The notes: generated from the letters alone by a model not told the origin. Shown: positions 24,091-36,848, counted from the first letter of the stretch. The stretch: 64,000 nucleotides of DNA from Tetrapyrgos nigripes (GCA_013368315.1 JAACJM010000036.1:372001-436000), one strand, 5' to 3'. Numbers and translations are program-made.

Positions 24091-26810
24091 ATGGCTTCAA
24101 CCGGTTCTCCGTCGACGCGTCACAGAGCCTCGATAGGTTCATCATTCTCCTTCACTCCCCAGCATCTCGTCGACTCGTATTTAGATGCCAACTCAAGCAC
24201 CTATTCTATTGCTCTAGACCCCAACCGCTCAATTCTTCATGCCTCTCCGTTAAGGTCTTCACCACGTCCCAGAAAACCAAAGGAAAGCATCAGTCGTCAA
24301 CCTCATCCACTCGCAAATGATACTACCGGGATATTCCAAGATTCTGAAGATGATGCAGATGACGAAGAGGGCTATGAATGGGGTATGGTGGACCGGATGA
24401 GGTTATGGCGGCACGACGCCATGATGCAACATCTCTATGAAACAGCAGCATTCTGGGGCGATAAAATTCTGAGTTGGACCAGTATGTCGCGTTTATTTTC
24501 CTTTAACTACTATATTCTCAACATCACCCTGGTACAGACGACCCCAATGACGCGTTCTGGCTTGCTCAAACCTACTTTATGCAAAATCAATACGGACGCG
24601 CTGAACGTCTGCTCACTCGACCTTTTCCTTTATCTGTGCCGAAATATCCTTCAACACCTCCGTTGGCTGGAAATGAAGACGCGTCTTTTATGTCGGCTGG
24701 GAAAGGGAAAGGGCGTGAACAGGATCCTGTCATGCCTCCGATACCCATTCCTCGCCTGCCGTTACGTCCAAACTCGATGGTTGATCTTCCGAATGAGACT
24801 CATGAAGGTGTTTCGAGATTGGTGGATATGAGCGTTGCGTGTAGATATCTCGCTGCTCAGTGTCTGGTGTGTATCTCTTTTGTTGTAAAGCTCTGAAGCT
24901 CATTGTTGTTACAGGTGAGACAAGGAAAGTGGACTGCAGCGACTGAAATGCTTGGAGAAGCCAATCCATTCAGGGATTCGGGTAGAAGTGGCCCAGCAAT
25001 ACCCAACATAGATGGAGGCATAAAGGTGCGCATTATAGCCACTTAACACATCGTTCTCTATGCTGAGTTTTTCCAAAGATAGAAGCATCTATGTGCCATC
25101 TTCGAGGTGTCCTCATGCTTAAACTGCAGCGTGGTGATCAAGCCAAGCAATGCTTCATGGAAGCACTTGCCCTTGACGTCAAGTGCTACAGTGCCTTTGA
25201 GTATCTGATTGGTGGTGAGATGATGGCGCCTGATGAAGGTTAGCGTATCCTTCCTCCTATTCATTCATATACTGACCGGAAGGACAGAATGGGAGTTTGT
25301 ACAGGGGCTGGCGTATAGCTCTCAGATGCCTCAAGATGCGGTGTTTGTGCAACTGATGTACACCTCCCGGTTGCGCAAATACAATCACGCCGAGGAACAA
25401 GCCATTACACGCCAACGTCTAGTGACAGGGTATGGGTTAGGGGATAATCCCGACGTTCTTTATAGCTTCGCGGATGCGTTATACTCTAACTTCCGGTGGT
25501 CTGATTGTTTCGTCATCACTTCGAGGATTCTGGACCTGGTATCGGTACACCAGCAAGCTTTACCTCTTCACATTGCGTGCATGTATCACCTCAAACATCT
25601 CCATTCGAAATTATTCATTCTCGCGCACGATTTGGTAGAGAAGGAACCTGATAACTCTGTCAGTTGGTATGCTGTCGGGGTGTGGTACTTGACTGGTGGC
25701 AAGTATTCTGAAGCACGGCAGTACTTTAGGTTGGTTGGCTTTTTCTGGATTTGTACGTTCTATTCGGGTAACTCATGCCATTCCCTTTCCTCGTTCCTGC
25801 CAGCAAAACCAACTTAATGGATCCTCGATTCTCTCCTGCATGGATAGCGTTTGCCCATACCTTCTCAAAGGAAGGAGAACATGACCACGCAGTGACAGCT
25901 TACTCCACTTGCGCACGAATGTTTCCGGGGTAAGCATGAGGATTGATTGTTGATTGGAGACGACTAAATGCAGACCATATCTCTGCTGGTATTGCAGTTC
26001 CCATCTACCCCTGCTATATGTTGGGATGGAACAAATTATCTTATCGAATTATTCGCAAGCAGATGAAGCATTGACAGCCGCGTATTCGATGTGCGTTGGG
26101 GACCCCCTGTTGATAAATGAACGGGGGGTGATGGCGTATAATCATGGACGGTACGTCCAAGTCCGTGTTTTTCGTTTTCTGTCCTGATTTGAGACACCAG
26201 ATACCAAGAAGCAGCGGATTTGTTCCAAACAGCGCTTGATTTGGCAGAAATAACCCAAACATCACAGTCTTCGTGGATAACGACCTACGTCAATCTAGGG
26301 ACATGCTACCGCAAACTAAAGTACGTGTATATGTACTGACGTCGATCTGTACCCGCTCATCCCAGTTTTGCAAAGATTGTACGATAAGGCCAGAGAGGCA
26401 TACAAAAAGGTGATAGGCCTTGATCCTCGTCATTCAGCTGCTTTGGGATTCCTTGGCTTGGTACATCATCTGATGAGCGACTATGACAACGCCATCGTTA
26501 AATATCATGAGGTGAGTAGTTCGTCTCTTCTGGCGTGATTTATTTTTACTGATGGGATATAAACCAGTCGCTTTCTATCGATCCATTGAATCCATATGTG
26601 ATGGAGCTTCTTAACACGGCGCTAGAAAGTGTAGCTTCTGCAGGGTTACACAAGAAGCACAAGGATAGGTTTAAAAGGGAAGTAGGAAGGTTAAGGGAAA
26701 AGTATGTAAAGGCTAGACCGGAAGAAGCGGACTTGTTTGATCAGTTTGTGGAGGTACCTGCGTCGGACGGACTTGGGGACGCTGGGGGTAAAATGGAGAC
26801 CGACTCGTAG
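24091..26810 (+). CDS. CUT9: Anaphase-promoting complex subunit Apc6/Cut9/Cdc16 (TPR)
   Basis: TPR scaffold subunit of the anaphase-promoting complex, the E3 ligase that drives exit from mitosis. A disordered N-terminus is followed by [27 protein letters not shown], typical of the family. TPR units follow across many short introns: [122 protein letters not shown] and a last unit ending near [14 protein letters not shown]. The acidic tail ends GKMETDS. ATG 24091 is the first Met in frame. Around nine introns; boundaries in 24480-25260 are approximate. Confidence 0.9.
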
Positions 26811-27046
26811 GGCTGGGTGCAGGGTTGTACGACTGGATCTATACATACAGTCCCATGATGCACAATCGATGATGGTGAGGATAGAGACATGTAAAATATA
26901 TAAATAAATATAAGTATTCCCGAAGGTTTGGCAAACAGGGACAATTTTATGACGTCTTCGGTAATCGGACCCAGTGGGGTAGACTATCGCTTTTTGCTAT
27001 GAACGGTGTCGGCGACTAGCACTATCTCTCGTCGTCGTCGTCCACA
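26811..27046. other. Short intergenic region before the phytochrome gene
   Basis: Contains the 3' end of the APC6 gene (TATAAATAAATATAAG near 26900) and the phytochrome promoter. No other gene seen. Confidence 0.4.
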
Positions 27047-30000
27047 ATGCCCGACCCTCCTCAATCTCCCTCCGCCCCGCTCTCCAGTCCTCCTGCCTTT
27101 GTCTACCCCATAAAATCTCTCCTGACTGGCATCCAACCCGCTCGCGACAATGACTCAAATCGTCCAGGTCCATCCTTTTCATCGTCGCCATCAACCACGC
27201 CTTTAGTGTCGCCAGAATTGTACAAGTCGAACACTCTTGACATTGCAGGCAAGGCAGGTCCCTCATGTGCGTCGTGATTTGGGAGTTTGTATTTTTTTTG
27301 CGTATTTATTCTATTTTTCTCTAGCCGATTCGGATGTGAACGACGTGCGCGTTACAGTAGCGAACAAGTCGATGTCTCATGGAAGGAATCTATCACAGAC
27401 TCTGGGATCTTCTTCGTTTAACCAGTCACGCTCTCGACGGTCGCACAGTATGGCCAGCAATCCCTATCACCAATCTTTACGTTCTCCCAAACCACGCCAA
27501 AGACATGAAGACTCGGGTGTCAACTTTAGTCATTTTCCATTTGGTGACAGTGTAGACGCAACAACATCCTTTACTCGTCATGGTCCTTCGCGTTCCTTGG
27601 CAAATTCCCCCGAGGAGCGAGACGTCGAACCTCTTACCCTCAACGCTCTCACCCCAACCTCTTTCGAATCCCTCGCCGACCCAAACGCTTCACCATCATT
27701 AGAGTATAATGTTCGCCATCCTCCTGCACTCCCGCTTGTGGCTTCGCAAGCATTCCATGCTACCAGTGCTTCATTATTACCCCAAGAGTATAGTCCGCCA
27801 CTACCTTGGAACCCGTCAGAACTCGGTCTCGTCCACCTTCCCTCTGCTCTATCCTCCAACGGTTCTGGTTCTCATAGCTCAAGCTCGACTGCCGACTTCG
27901 AGCAGGTGTCTGACCACGAAAGTGACGACGACGCCTCTGAAAACTCGAATTATTTTACCCCCGAGGAGCTCCTTTCGGATTCAAGTGGAAAGAAGGCACA
28001 GTCTCTCTCAGTGTCGGAGGTGGATGTTTCTTTTGTCACAGTTAGGTTTGAGCATGTTCAAGATGAGAATGGGCATCATGTGTTGACGGGTAGGGAAGGG
28101 AAATTGGAAAGGTGTGAGGACGAGGTGAGTGTTTTGGTTTTGTGATTGGCTTGTCAACTGATGAACCCTTCAGCCAATCCGTACCCCTGGTGCTGTTCAA
28201 GGATTCGGGGTTTTGATTGCTGTCGAGGAGCAGGAAGACACGCTAGTTGTTCGTCAAGTTTCGGAGGTACTCAGTTTAATTTCGGTCGTGTCCAAGTTAT
28301 ACTTAATCACCTTTTTGCTTAGAATGCAACGGAACTGCTTGGCCTTTCTCCACAATACCTGTTCTCTTTGGAATGCTTTACTGACACACTTCCAGGTGGC
28401 CAAGCAGGCCTTCTCTGGGATAACATCCAGTTTCTTCCTGAACTTCCATGCTCCATTGCCAAACCAGAAGATGTCAAGAACGAGGCAACTACGGAGGATG
28501 ATTTTGCACCACATGTCTTCCTTCTCTCTGGATATGGCGCTCCTGGATCCGCTTTACCAGACGATTATCTTCCTTCGTATAAAGGCAAACGGTTTTGGAC
28601 ATGTTGGTGTGCCGTTCATCGTACTCAACCCAGCCCATACAAGACTGCTTCTGAAGCATCACCGACAGGAAAATCCTTGATTGTCTTGGAATTCGAGCTT
28701 GAAACAGATGTGTTGAACCCGCTATATCCTCCTCCTGGTACTGCTCCGGCCGCACCTGGCGAAGACTCTCCTATGAGTGATGGCAGTAACACTGATAGTA
28801 CGGAGAGTAGTACGGACAGTACGGGCACCAATAGCGGCGGGGAAAGTGGTGGTGGTGGTAACGCTACGGATGAATCAGAGAAGACGTTGGTTTCTGGTCC
28901 CATGGACAGCACTACAAGTCTGAATATTATATGGGAAACTCCTAGCTCACCGGATGTCGTTTCCGATTCAGAAATCACCCCTCCTGCTACGTCTTCATCG
29001 ACCTCTACGTTGCAGCCCGAAGCACATGGGCGTGGGACTTCAGTAACGACCCCGTCATCTCTTCAAGGTTTAGCTGGTGATCAGAACTGGGTGCCAAGCT
29101 CAGAGGATATCATTGAGAGCACGACTTCCAGAGCAAAGCCTTTAGCGGCACTCGAACGTCTTCGACGAATGTCCAGATTACCAACAGCTACACCAGCCGA
29201 TTCTCCCTCGTCGAATTTTGCAAGTGGCACAGCACCCAGATCTCGTCGTGCAAGCCGTCGTTCAGCCGCTTCCTCCCAAATCCCTGGTTCTGTCGGTATG
29301 ATGGACGTGTTTGCTGTCATGGCGCAGATCAACGAGCAACTTGGAGGTGCTCCGGATTTGGATGCGTTTTTGAAGGTGGTTGTCGGTGTGATCAAAGATT
29401 TGACGCAGTTTCATCGAGTGCTGGTTTATCAGTTTGATGAGTTGTGGAATGGACAGACGGTTGCGGAACTTGTAGATTGGAGTCAGACGCATGATTTGTA
29501 CAAGGGATTACATTTTCCTGCGAGTGACATTCCGGCTCAGGTGGGTTGCAGCGAGTTTGTCTGGTGAGTGCCTATACTTATTCGTCTCACAGGCTCGGGA
29601 GTTGTACAAGATCAGTGAGTATTTGCAATGCTGATTTTGTCCTCACATACTGAACAAAATATTCTAGACAAAGTGCGTATCCTGTATGATCGGGACCAAT
29701 CTACGGCGCGGATTGTTGTACGGAACAAGGAGGACCTAGAGAATCCACTCAACATGACCCATTGTTACCTTCGAGCTATGAGTCCGATACATTTAAAATG
29801 CAAGTCTATGAGTCTTTATCGTGGAAATTGCTAATATTCCACTAGATCTGGCCAACATGGGTGTGAGAGCATCAATGTCTGTGGTATGTATCCAGCCTCA
29901 TCCCGTCTTTCTCACCTCTGGCTCAGTGTCGCACACAGTCAATCATGGCCTTTGGTTCTCTATGGGGTCTAGTTGCTTGTCACTCTTATGGTCCTCACGG

Positions 30001-32814
30001 CATGAGAGTATCTTTCCCAGTCCGGCAAATGCTCAGACTGCTCAGTCAGTCGATATCCCGAAACATAGAACGTCTAAGTTATGCTCAACGACTCCATACG
30101 CGAAAATTAATCAATACCATCTCTTCTGACAATCACCCGGTGAGTGCTTGATGTCAAATGCGCTCGTCGGTTTGTGCTGACTCTTTGCCGTGGTTCAAGA
30201 CTGGCTACATTGTCTCTAACGCTGATGATCTTCTGGGGCTTTTCGATGCCGATTTTGGTATTTTGGTCATTGGGGATGGCGCCAAAATTCTTGGTCCCAA
30301 CCAACATGGGCAAGAAATTTTGATCATGGCCGAGTACTTGCGGTTGAAGCAGTTCAAGTGCGTAGAACAATTCATCCGTCACTTCAGTGGTTGATAGTTA
30401 TTTCATTTTCTCAGCACGATACAAGTATCTCAGTCCGTGATCACCGACTTCCTCGATCTCAAATTGACCAATCTCGAAGTCGTCGCCGGGATGCTTTATG
30501 TTCCTCTTTCCTCTGGTGGCCAGGACTTTATCGCGTTCCTTAGGAAAGGTCAGCCTCGAGAAGTACATTGGGCCGGTAAACCTTTCAAACAGGGACAAGC
30601 TGTCAAATCCACTCTTGAACCACGCAAATCGTTCAAGATATGGTCAGAGACTGTTGCTGGGAGATGTCGAGCGTGGACGGATGAGCAGCTGGAGACGGCG
30701 GGTGTTTTGGCTTTGGTGTATGGGAAGGTATGTCGTATTGTGAGATTTGGTTGGTGTGATTTTTTCTCATCGGGTGTTTGTCATCTTAGTTCATCGAAGT
30801 CTGGAGACAAAAAGAAAACGCTCTGCAGACTACGAAGTTGACGAACCTGTTACTGTCTAATGCCACACATGAAGGTGAGATCTTATTTTGTCGCGTTTGT
30901 ATGCTGGGTATCTGATGGTATTCTATTTGCAGTCCGGACTCCTTTGAACCACATCATCAAGTATGTTTGGTTTGTTCTTGCTAAGTGATATTGATAGACT
31001 AACTCTTGCTCTAGCTATCTGGAGATGGCTCTGAATGGTCCTCTTGACTTTGAGACTCGTCACAATCTCAGCCAGTCCCATGCAGCTTCCAAAGTACGCC
31101 TCCTTTCGTTCATGACCTTTTCAATTCTAATGTGGTTTCCAGTCTCTTCTCTTCACGATCAACGACCTTCTGGTGAGTAGCCACTGCGTGACTAGTTTCT
31201 TGTAATTTATTTAATTCGACTCAAGGACCTTACACGACTGGAAAGTGGAAACGAAACATCCTTCAACGAGCCCTTTGATCTGTGCGACGCCATCCGAGAT
31301 GCAGCATCTCTATATCAGAATGAAGCATCTCGACGAAACATTCTCTTCGATTTGGATGTATCGGAAAGTCCCAAGATTGTTGTCGGCGATTCGAAGAAGA
31401 TTCGGACAGTGGTTCAAAATCTCACTGCCAATGCCTGTAAGTCATCATCAGCTCCTCTGCAAGGATACTTTAACTAAAGGAATTGTTAGTAAAATACACG
31501 AAGCAAGGCTCTATCACCGTGCGGTGTCAGCCTCTTCCAGAAGAAGAAGGTGGATTGAGATGGCCTGGGGCAACTGTCGTCGTCGAGATTGTCGTCGCAG
31601 ATACGGGATGTGGGATACCTCCTGTCAAGTTGGAGAGCATTTTCCGTGAATTTGAACAAGTGGAGTCTTCTGAGCCTAAGACTACAAGTGAAGCTGGTGT
31701 CGGTAAGTACCCATTGTCCCGACGACGTTTCCCAACACTCACCTGTCTTTATTAGGTCTGGGTCTCGCGGTCGTTGCCAGGATCGTTGAGCAACTAGGCG
31801 GACAACTTCGTGTAGAGTCAAAGGAGGGCGAAGGAAGTCGATTCTCTTTCCTGATACCTCTGAAAAGCTCCAGGTCCGCAAGCAATTCCTCTCGCAGCAG
31901 CTCCTCTTTGGCGTCCTTGCATAGGAATAGCTCACATGGAAGTGTCCGTTCCAATTCCGACAAAGAAATTGACTCGCTGGTTGAAGCTCTCAGCTCCAAT
32001 CATATGGATGGTAACTCGAGGTCGTCGTCACCTCGAGATTCTATCGATATTGGCAGTCGTACGGGATCTTTTGAGGTTGTGGACTCCGCTATACCACTGC
32101 GACCGATTAAAGTCGGTGAATACGACACCAATGTGCCAGCCATCCCAACCCCCAAGGCATCGTCGTCTTTGACTTTACCACCTTCTCGTACTCGCAGGGT
32201 TTCTCCAACTGACCCTGAGCTGACAAAGCTCAGAGTCTTGATTGTGGAGGTATGTCGAATGCATCTTCTGACTTCCCGTGTGGCAGTAGCCTTACCTTTT
32301 TGTCAAGGATAACGACATCAATCGGGCAATGCTTGCAAGGCGACTGCGAATGGATGGACACGTTGTAGTCAATACTACCAATGGTCAAGAAGGTGTCGAC
32401 AAAGTAACAGAAGATCGTGATTTCGACTGTGTACTCATGGATATCAACATGCCGATTCTGGACGGATTTGGAAGTTCAGAACGCATACGTGAACTTGAAC
32501 GAAAGTCTGAAGGGGCCACGGAGCGCCTATCTTATCAGCTCAATGGTCGGATACCCATATTTGCTGTGTCAGCCTCACTGTACGAGGCACAACGGAACAA
32601 GCTATCCAATGCAGGCATGGATGGCTGGATTTTGAAACCTATAGTTTTCGAAAGACTCAAGGTGATCCTGAAAGGGGTCACGGATTTGTCGCAACGAGAG
32701 CGCGACGTATACCATCCGGGATGTAATTGGGAAAATGGAGGATGGTTGGCCGGCGTTGCCGATGCATCCACCGCTACCAACGGCACTTCATCTTCATCCT
32801 CTTCCTCCCCCTAG
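27047..32814 (+). CDS. Fungal phytochrome, hybrid histidine kinase (PAS-GAF-PHY-HK-REC)
   Basis: Red/far-red photoreceptor expected to bind biliverdin. A Ser/Pro-rich N-terminus precedes the PAS domain. The probable chromophore Cys is the C of [16 protein letters not shown], split by an intron just before PIRT. A long Ser/Thr/Gly-rich insertion (about 28740-29290) interrupts the photosensory part. The GAF domain carries [20 protein letters not shown]. The PHY tongue shows [16 protein letters not shown]. The kinase has its H-box in [15 protein letters not shown]-box QNLTANALKYT, G1 ADTGCGIPP and G2 [16 protein letters not shown]. The receiver has [13 protein letters not shown] with the phospho-Asp and ends GWILKPI. 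All catalytic signatures are present. About 17 introns, one of them GC-AG (29800-29845). The output partner is unknown. Confidence 0.93.
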
Positions 32815-33237
32815 CATTTTCGCCTGCGGGAAGGCCATGAAGTATTTTTGTCCTTCGGGTTTGGGTTTGATATACACCATGTTTTATTGCTGGTATGGGT
32901 TTTGGGATTTTGGTGTTCATAAACGGTGGGTCAAGTGTCTATTCACGCGACCTTTTCCACTGTTTTATAGCATCAGAGCATCGTTATTTAAACACTCTAC
33001 GCTACATTGCATATACTTGATATTGCTGCATAGGATAGAACTTACAACATGTAATAGTTGGACTGGTTGGACGTTTTAAAGACTAGTACCATCATATTGA
33101 CTACACGTTTGTGTATTATTGCATACATACATACAAACTCTTTCATTACTGTGTACATCCTAGCGTTACCCTCTTCCTACATAGGGCACGGTCGTCGGCC
33201 TTGTGTTCCAGTCAGTCAGTCAGTCATATGAGACTCA
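32815..33237. other. Intergenic between convergent genes
   Basis: Lies between the 3' ends of the phytochrome gene (plus) and the dehydrogenase gene (minus). AT-rich with CATACATACATACA and CAGTCAGTCAGTCA simple repeats. No gene seen. Confidence 0.45.
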
Positions 33238-34258
33238 TCATGAAACATACATGATATTGAGCTCGAGAACGGTCACATCGAGGGGAAGACCAGCGACATG
33301 TACAACCATATTCGCAACATGCTCGACATCGATCATGGGCTCAGCAACGATTCGACCATCCGGTTGAAGAGCGCCTTGACCAAGCCTACTTGCCATATCC
33401 GTCGCTGTGTTTCCTGTACGCCAATGTCAGTTCCAAGCATAGTAAAAGTTAAATACAGACCAATATCAATCTGTGTGCAAGCAATGTTATGAGATCTCCC
33501 GTCCAAAGATGTACACTTTGTGAGCCCATAAATAGCATGTTTAGACATCGTGTACGCATATGAGAATGGCCGTGGAACGTGCGCCGAGAGAGATCCGTTA
33601 TTGATGATACGACCTGTGAGTTGTGCGTGCCAAAAATGTAATCAGGTGTTATATTAGGACGGCAAAGGGAGAAAGGTTTCCTGACCTCCTTGAGGAGACT
33701 GCTTCTTGAACTGCCGAACTGCTTCACGAGTGCAGATGAATGCTGCAGTCAGGTTGACATCGACGACTTTTCGAAAAGTGTCCAGCGTCCATTCTTCAAT
33801 TGGTTTTTGCGGTGAAGACATCCCAGCGTTCTATATCATGGGAGACTCAGTTTCGTGTCGAAAAAATATCCGAAGTAGGCCTTGCATTGAACAGGAGATC
33901 CAATCGTCCTAATAGTATGACAGGAGGTATTTTGTTCCAGGTATACTCCAAAGGCTGTGCAAGACGTCTCGCTCACCAAATTTGGCTATGCTTTGGCTAA
34001 AAAGGCCCACGACAAAGCCTTCCTGGGTTATATCGCCCGCAACAAGGAGGCAAGCAGCGGAATTAGCGCATAAATCCCGGGTCTCTTCGAGGGCTTCCTG
34101 TCGTCTTGCAGTTATCACCACGTTCCAGCCAGCTTTGGATAGAGCTATTGCTGTGTGTCGTCCAATTCCTAGGCAAATGAGCTTCTATGATCAAAGACAT
34201 TCGGAAAAGAACACTTACCAGAGGAAGCCCCTGTTATCAATGCTGTCTTAGCTGTCAT
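33238..34258 (-). CDS. Short-chain dehydrogenase/reductase (SDR)
   Basis: NAD(P)-dependent oxidoreductase with a Rossmann fold. The start [17 protein letters not shown] (joined across an intron at about 34169-34217) has the TGxxxGxG cofactor motif. [14 protein letters not shown] follows beta-2, where the Arg pair suggests a preference for NADPH. LLFNNAGMSS supplies the NNAG motif, and [10 protein letters not shown] contains the catalytic YxxxK. A Ser upstream in NNGSLSAH completes the triad. The Leu-rich tail ends VTVLELNIM... with the stop at 33238-33240. The intron at 33831-33885 uses a GC donor. Length (about 250 aa) is normal for a classical SDR. The substrate cannot be inferred. Confidence 0.88.
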
Positions 34259-34387
34259 CGATCACTTCAACCGAACTGTGGGGAGGTTTAGCAATGACGC
34301 CATCTCGTCGGCAATGTCCGATGGAGTTCTTCTCGTCCTATAAAGGCAGGGTGCAGGATGCAATGAGGCCACAATTCATCTCGAAAT

Positions 34388-34698
34388 ATGCCTTCCTCAT
34401 CATACCTCACTCAGTTCACCAGCACCGTCACTCTTCTCTTCAACACGCCCCTTGTGGAGCCGGTTGAAACACCGAGAGAGTTCCAGTTGAAGGAGATGCC
34501 CGCTATGAGCAGGCGGCAGACATGGAGGGAATCGTCACAACTGAGTGACATCCAAGGTTCATTCGTGTCGGGAGAGAGTAGGATACCTCAGGGTGTTGTG
34601 AGTATGGTTTCCTATATCTCTTTACCCATCACTCATTTGAGAATGCAGGCTAGATATTCGACTTCTTCCCTTACTTCCACATCATGACCACTTTGTAA
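34388..34698 (+). CDS. Small hypothetical protein, about 84 aa
   Basis: Short two-exon gene with no recognised family. Exon 1 starts MPSSSYLTQFTS and runs to RIPQGV. An intron with GTGAGT at about 34600 and an AG near 34653 joins it to IFDFFPYFHIMTTL-stop at 34696-34698. The last 12 residues are aromatic and hydrophobic. The alternative acceptor nine bases upstream gives a bland Ser/Thr tail, so the version chosen here rests on protein-like composition only. It is divergent from the SDR gene with about 130 bases between starts, so the two may share a promoter. Confidence 0.4.
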
Positions 34699-34809
34699 AC
34701 AACCTTCATACCCGGACTGGTGGTTCAAAATCTTGTATGGTATTAATACAACACACTGTACAGAGAAATAATGGCCGTAATCAGTACGCTTGACTCGAGG
34801 ACCTTCGCC

Positions 34810-35584
34810 TTAACTTTGTGTGCCCTCTAGTGACTCCATCGTACCGTCTTCGTTTATCACAACCTCCTGACTCTGAATGGCTAGCTGTGAATCGTCGGTA
34901 GATTTCGTTGTATCGGAGGTTTTGATAAACTGGTCCAAAAGGGTTGGACCTGATTGTGCAGTTGTAGGTTCAGTAGTTTTGGCTGCCGCGGCTTTTGGGA
35001 CGCGTTTTGTTTGGGGTTCAGAGGAGGAAATGATTTCTGCATGGAACATTAAGACGATATTAGCGTTGAAGCAGCAATCCTCACCTTCTAGGAACAAAAA
35101 CTCATCCGCTTTGCGAACTATAGTGACTACAGGAATCGCGTTAACAGTGATTTGCACGTCATTTTTTCGCACTGAAAACTCACCCAAATCCTTGTTCTGA
35201 ACTGTAGTGCGCTTTTCGCGCTCAGCTGTTCGTTGCCCTGCTTGGCAGAGTCGTTTGATGAACTCTTCAGTAGCCAGAGAAATCAAGAAGGTAGCATCTC
35301 GAGCTATTATGGGTATATCCTGTATGGGGTCATATGAAAGCTGGAAAGGCTACAGAAGAACGAAAGAATACTTTGTCTGCCTTGATGATCTTCTGAACTC
35401 TGGTGAAAGGTAGTAATGACTTGCCAGCCTCGCGTACCAGCGGGGCAGCTTCCCTCTTCTTCTTTGTCGTAGTGTTTTGTTCTTGTTCTCCGCCTTCATC
35501 TGCAATCCCCTCGTCCGCATCATTCTCGGCATTGTCGAGTTCAGCAGTCTCGTAGACTTCTTCTTGAGTTTCCTGCTCGGCCAT
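34810..35584 (-). CDS. Histone-fold protein, Dpb3/POLE4/CHRAC1-like
   Basis: Small nuclear subunit of DNA polymerase epsilon or of a CHRAC-type chromatin remodeller; the two roles cannot be separated by eye. An acidic N-terminus (MAEQETQEEVYETAELD...) and a Lys-rich linker precede the histone fold: LLPFTRVQKIIKADK, an intron, then DIPIIARDATFLISLATEEF, IKRLCQAG and RTTVQNKDLG, and after another intron ADEFLFLE. The tail contains GPTLLDQFIKTSD and ends MESLEGTQS. The start at 35584 lies only 177 bases from the EH-gene ATG on the other strand. Pieces of this gene's first exon recur at about 41.1 and 46.15 kb. Confidence 0.85.
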
Positions 35585-35761
35585 GACAGTGTGTTGATGA
35601 AGGCTGTGGAGAAAGACGACGCGTCGAGGACGTGACCCTGCTGCACGTTGCCGTGACATTTCGTTCCAACGGCACCGACAATGACATGATGGTAAATCCC
35701 TAACAGTCCATATAACAACGTAGGTCATGTCTCTGCGCAGTCTTCTTACTCTCCTTACAAC
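35585..35761. promoter_or_regulatory. Head-to-head (bidirectional) promoter, later duplicated
   Basis: 177 bases separate the ATG of the histone-fold gene (minus) from the ATG of the EH gene relic (plus). The block TGACCCTGCTGCACGTTGCC, followed by CCATATAACAACGTAGGTCA and CTTCTTAC next to the EH start, recurs upstream of both long EH genes (41165-41303 and, less well kept, 46500-46655). This identifies it as the ancestral promoter carried along in the duplications. Confidence 0.6.
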
Positions 35762-36060
35762 ATGATTAGGCTCTCAGCTGAAGAAACTATACTCATCGCG
35801 CAACTTCTAGCTGGAGTCATATTCACAAGAACAAATTTGGTCGCAAGAAAGACTCTGAATCTTTTTCAGGATACCAAGCTCCCGAATGAAGTCTTGCTTT
35901 ACGTTTTCTCAATTGCCGATAAAGAGGAAGAGGGCTATCTTGACTGATAAGATTTAGGAGTAGTAGTCTGCAGGTTGATTGGTTAGGCACAGATTGGTGT
36001 GCAGGTATCGTGGGCTCGGGTTCATCGTTGTACGTGTCTATGGGTGCATGAAGTTTGAAG
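35762..36060 (+). pseudogene. 5' relic of an EH-domain gene
   Basis: Same sequence as the first exon of the long EH genes (MIRLSAEETILIAQLLAGV...) but broken. About 17 bases are lost after GCAAGAAAGACTC, CGA has become TGA in the YLDREDLG segment (stop at 35945-35947), and two bases are inserted a little further on. Similarity ends near 36060, inside what is intron 1 in the intact copies. No EH2-EH4 sequence follows. Confidence 0.85.
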
Positions 36061-36848
36061 GCTGATGATACTTAGATCCGCGGTAGCGCGGTGTTATTCT
36101 CCCATATCTCCTGTTTGCCTTCAACCACACCCAACAAGGGTCTGAATGTAGTGCCGCTGTAGAAAGGCGGTAGCGTTGCCCTCATCTGCACAGTTCTTTT
36201 TGCAGAGGCTCTCTGTAACAAAATGGCGGTGATTGCAAGGAAAGAAAGTCCTGTGCCAGTGTTTGGGGAACCACGTCCAGACGACTCAGTGTCCGTTACG
36301 ATGGGTTTCCAATTGGGATTTGCCTACCTCTCTCGGCGCTCCCTGGTCTTCGTAGTCAAGTACAGTCTAAGATGGAGCTTGTACCGTGCTGTTGCTGTCC
36401 TCTGCAAAGCTCTACCACATTTGCTACGGTGCACCCCAGTCAACGACTTCAAACTCAGTGAAGTTGCATTCCATCCTCGATTAACCCAGACAAGTTCAAG
36501 CGGAATCATCGTAAACTGAAATTGGGTTTGGCTGCTCTTTCATACACAGGTGAGCTCATGCTTTTACTAAGTAGATGAGAGAATGAGTCTGATATGCTGC
36601 AATTGCGGCCTGTTACAGTAAAGTGTAAAGTGGATTAATGTGCTTACTCCCACTTCTTACCACACCTCTGGTCCATCCGCAATCAACGGCGACGATACCT
36701 CCGGTAATCCGCTACGCTGTTGTTGAGTCTATTTTGTCTTTGTTGGCCGCATATGTCATCATCCCTCCAATTACTTAACAAGCGCCGTTTGCGGTACCAT
36801 TCCCTTGCCTACCATCTAACAATGCTTATGCCCTTCATTTCCACTCCC
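36061..36848. other. Gene-free stretch of about 0.8 kb
   Basis: An ORF of 98 codons at 36223-36519 has no recognisable features. Otherwise nothing is visible. It may hold the 5' flank of the P-loop/HAD relic. Confidence 0.35.
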
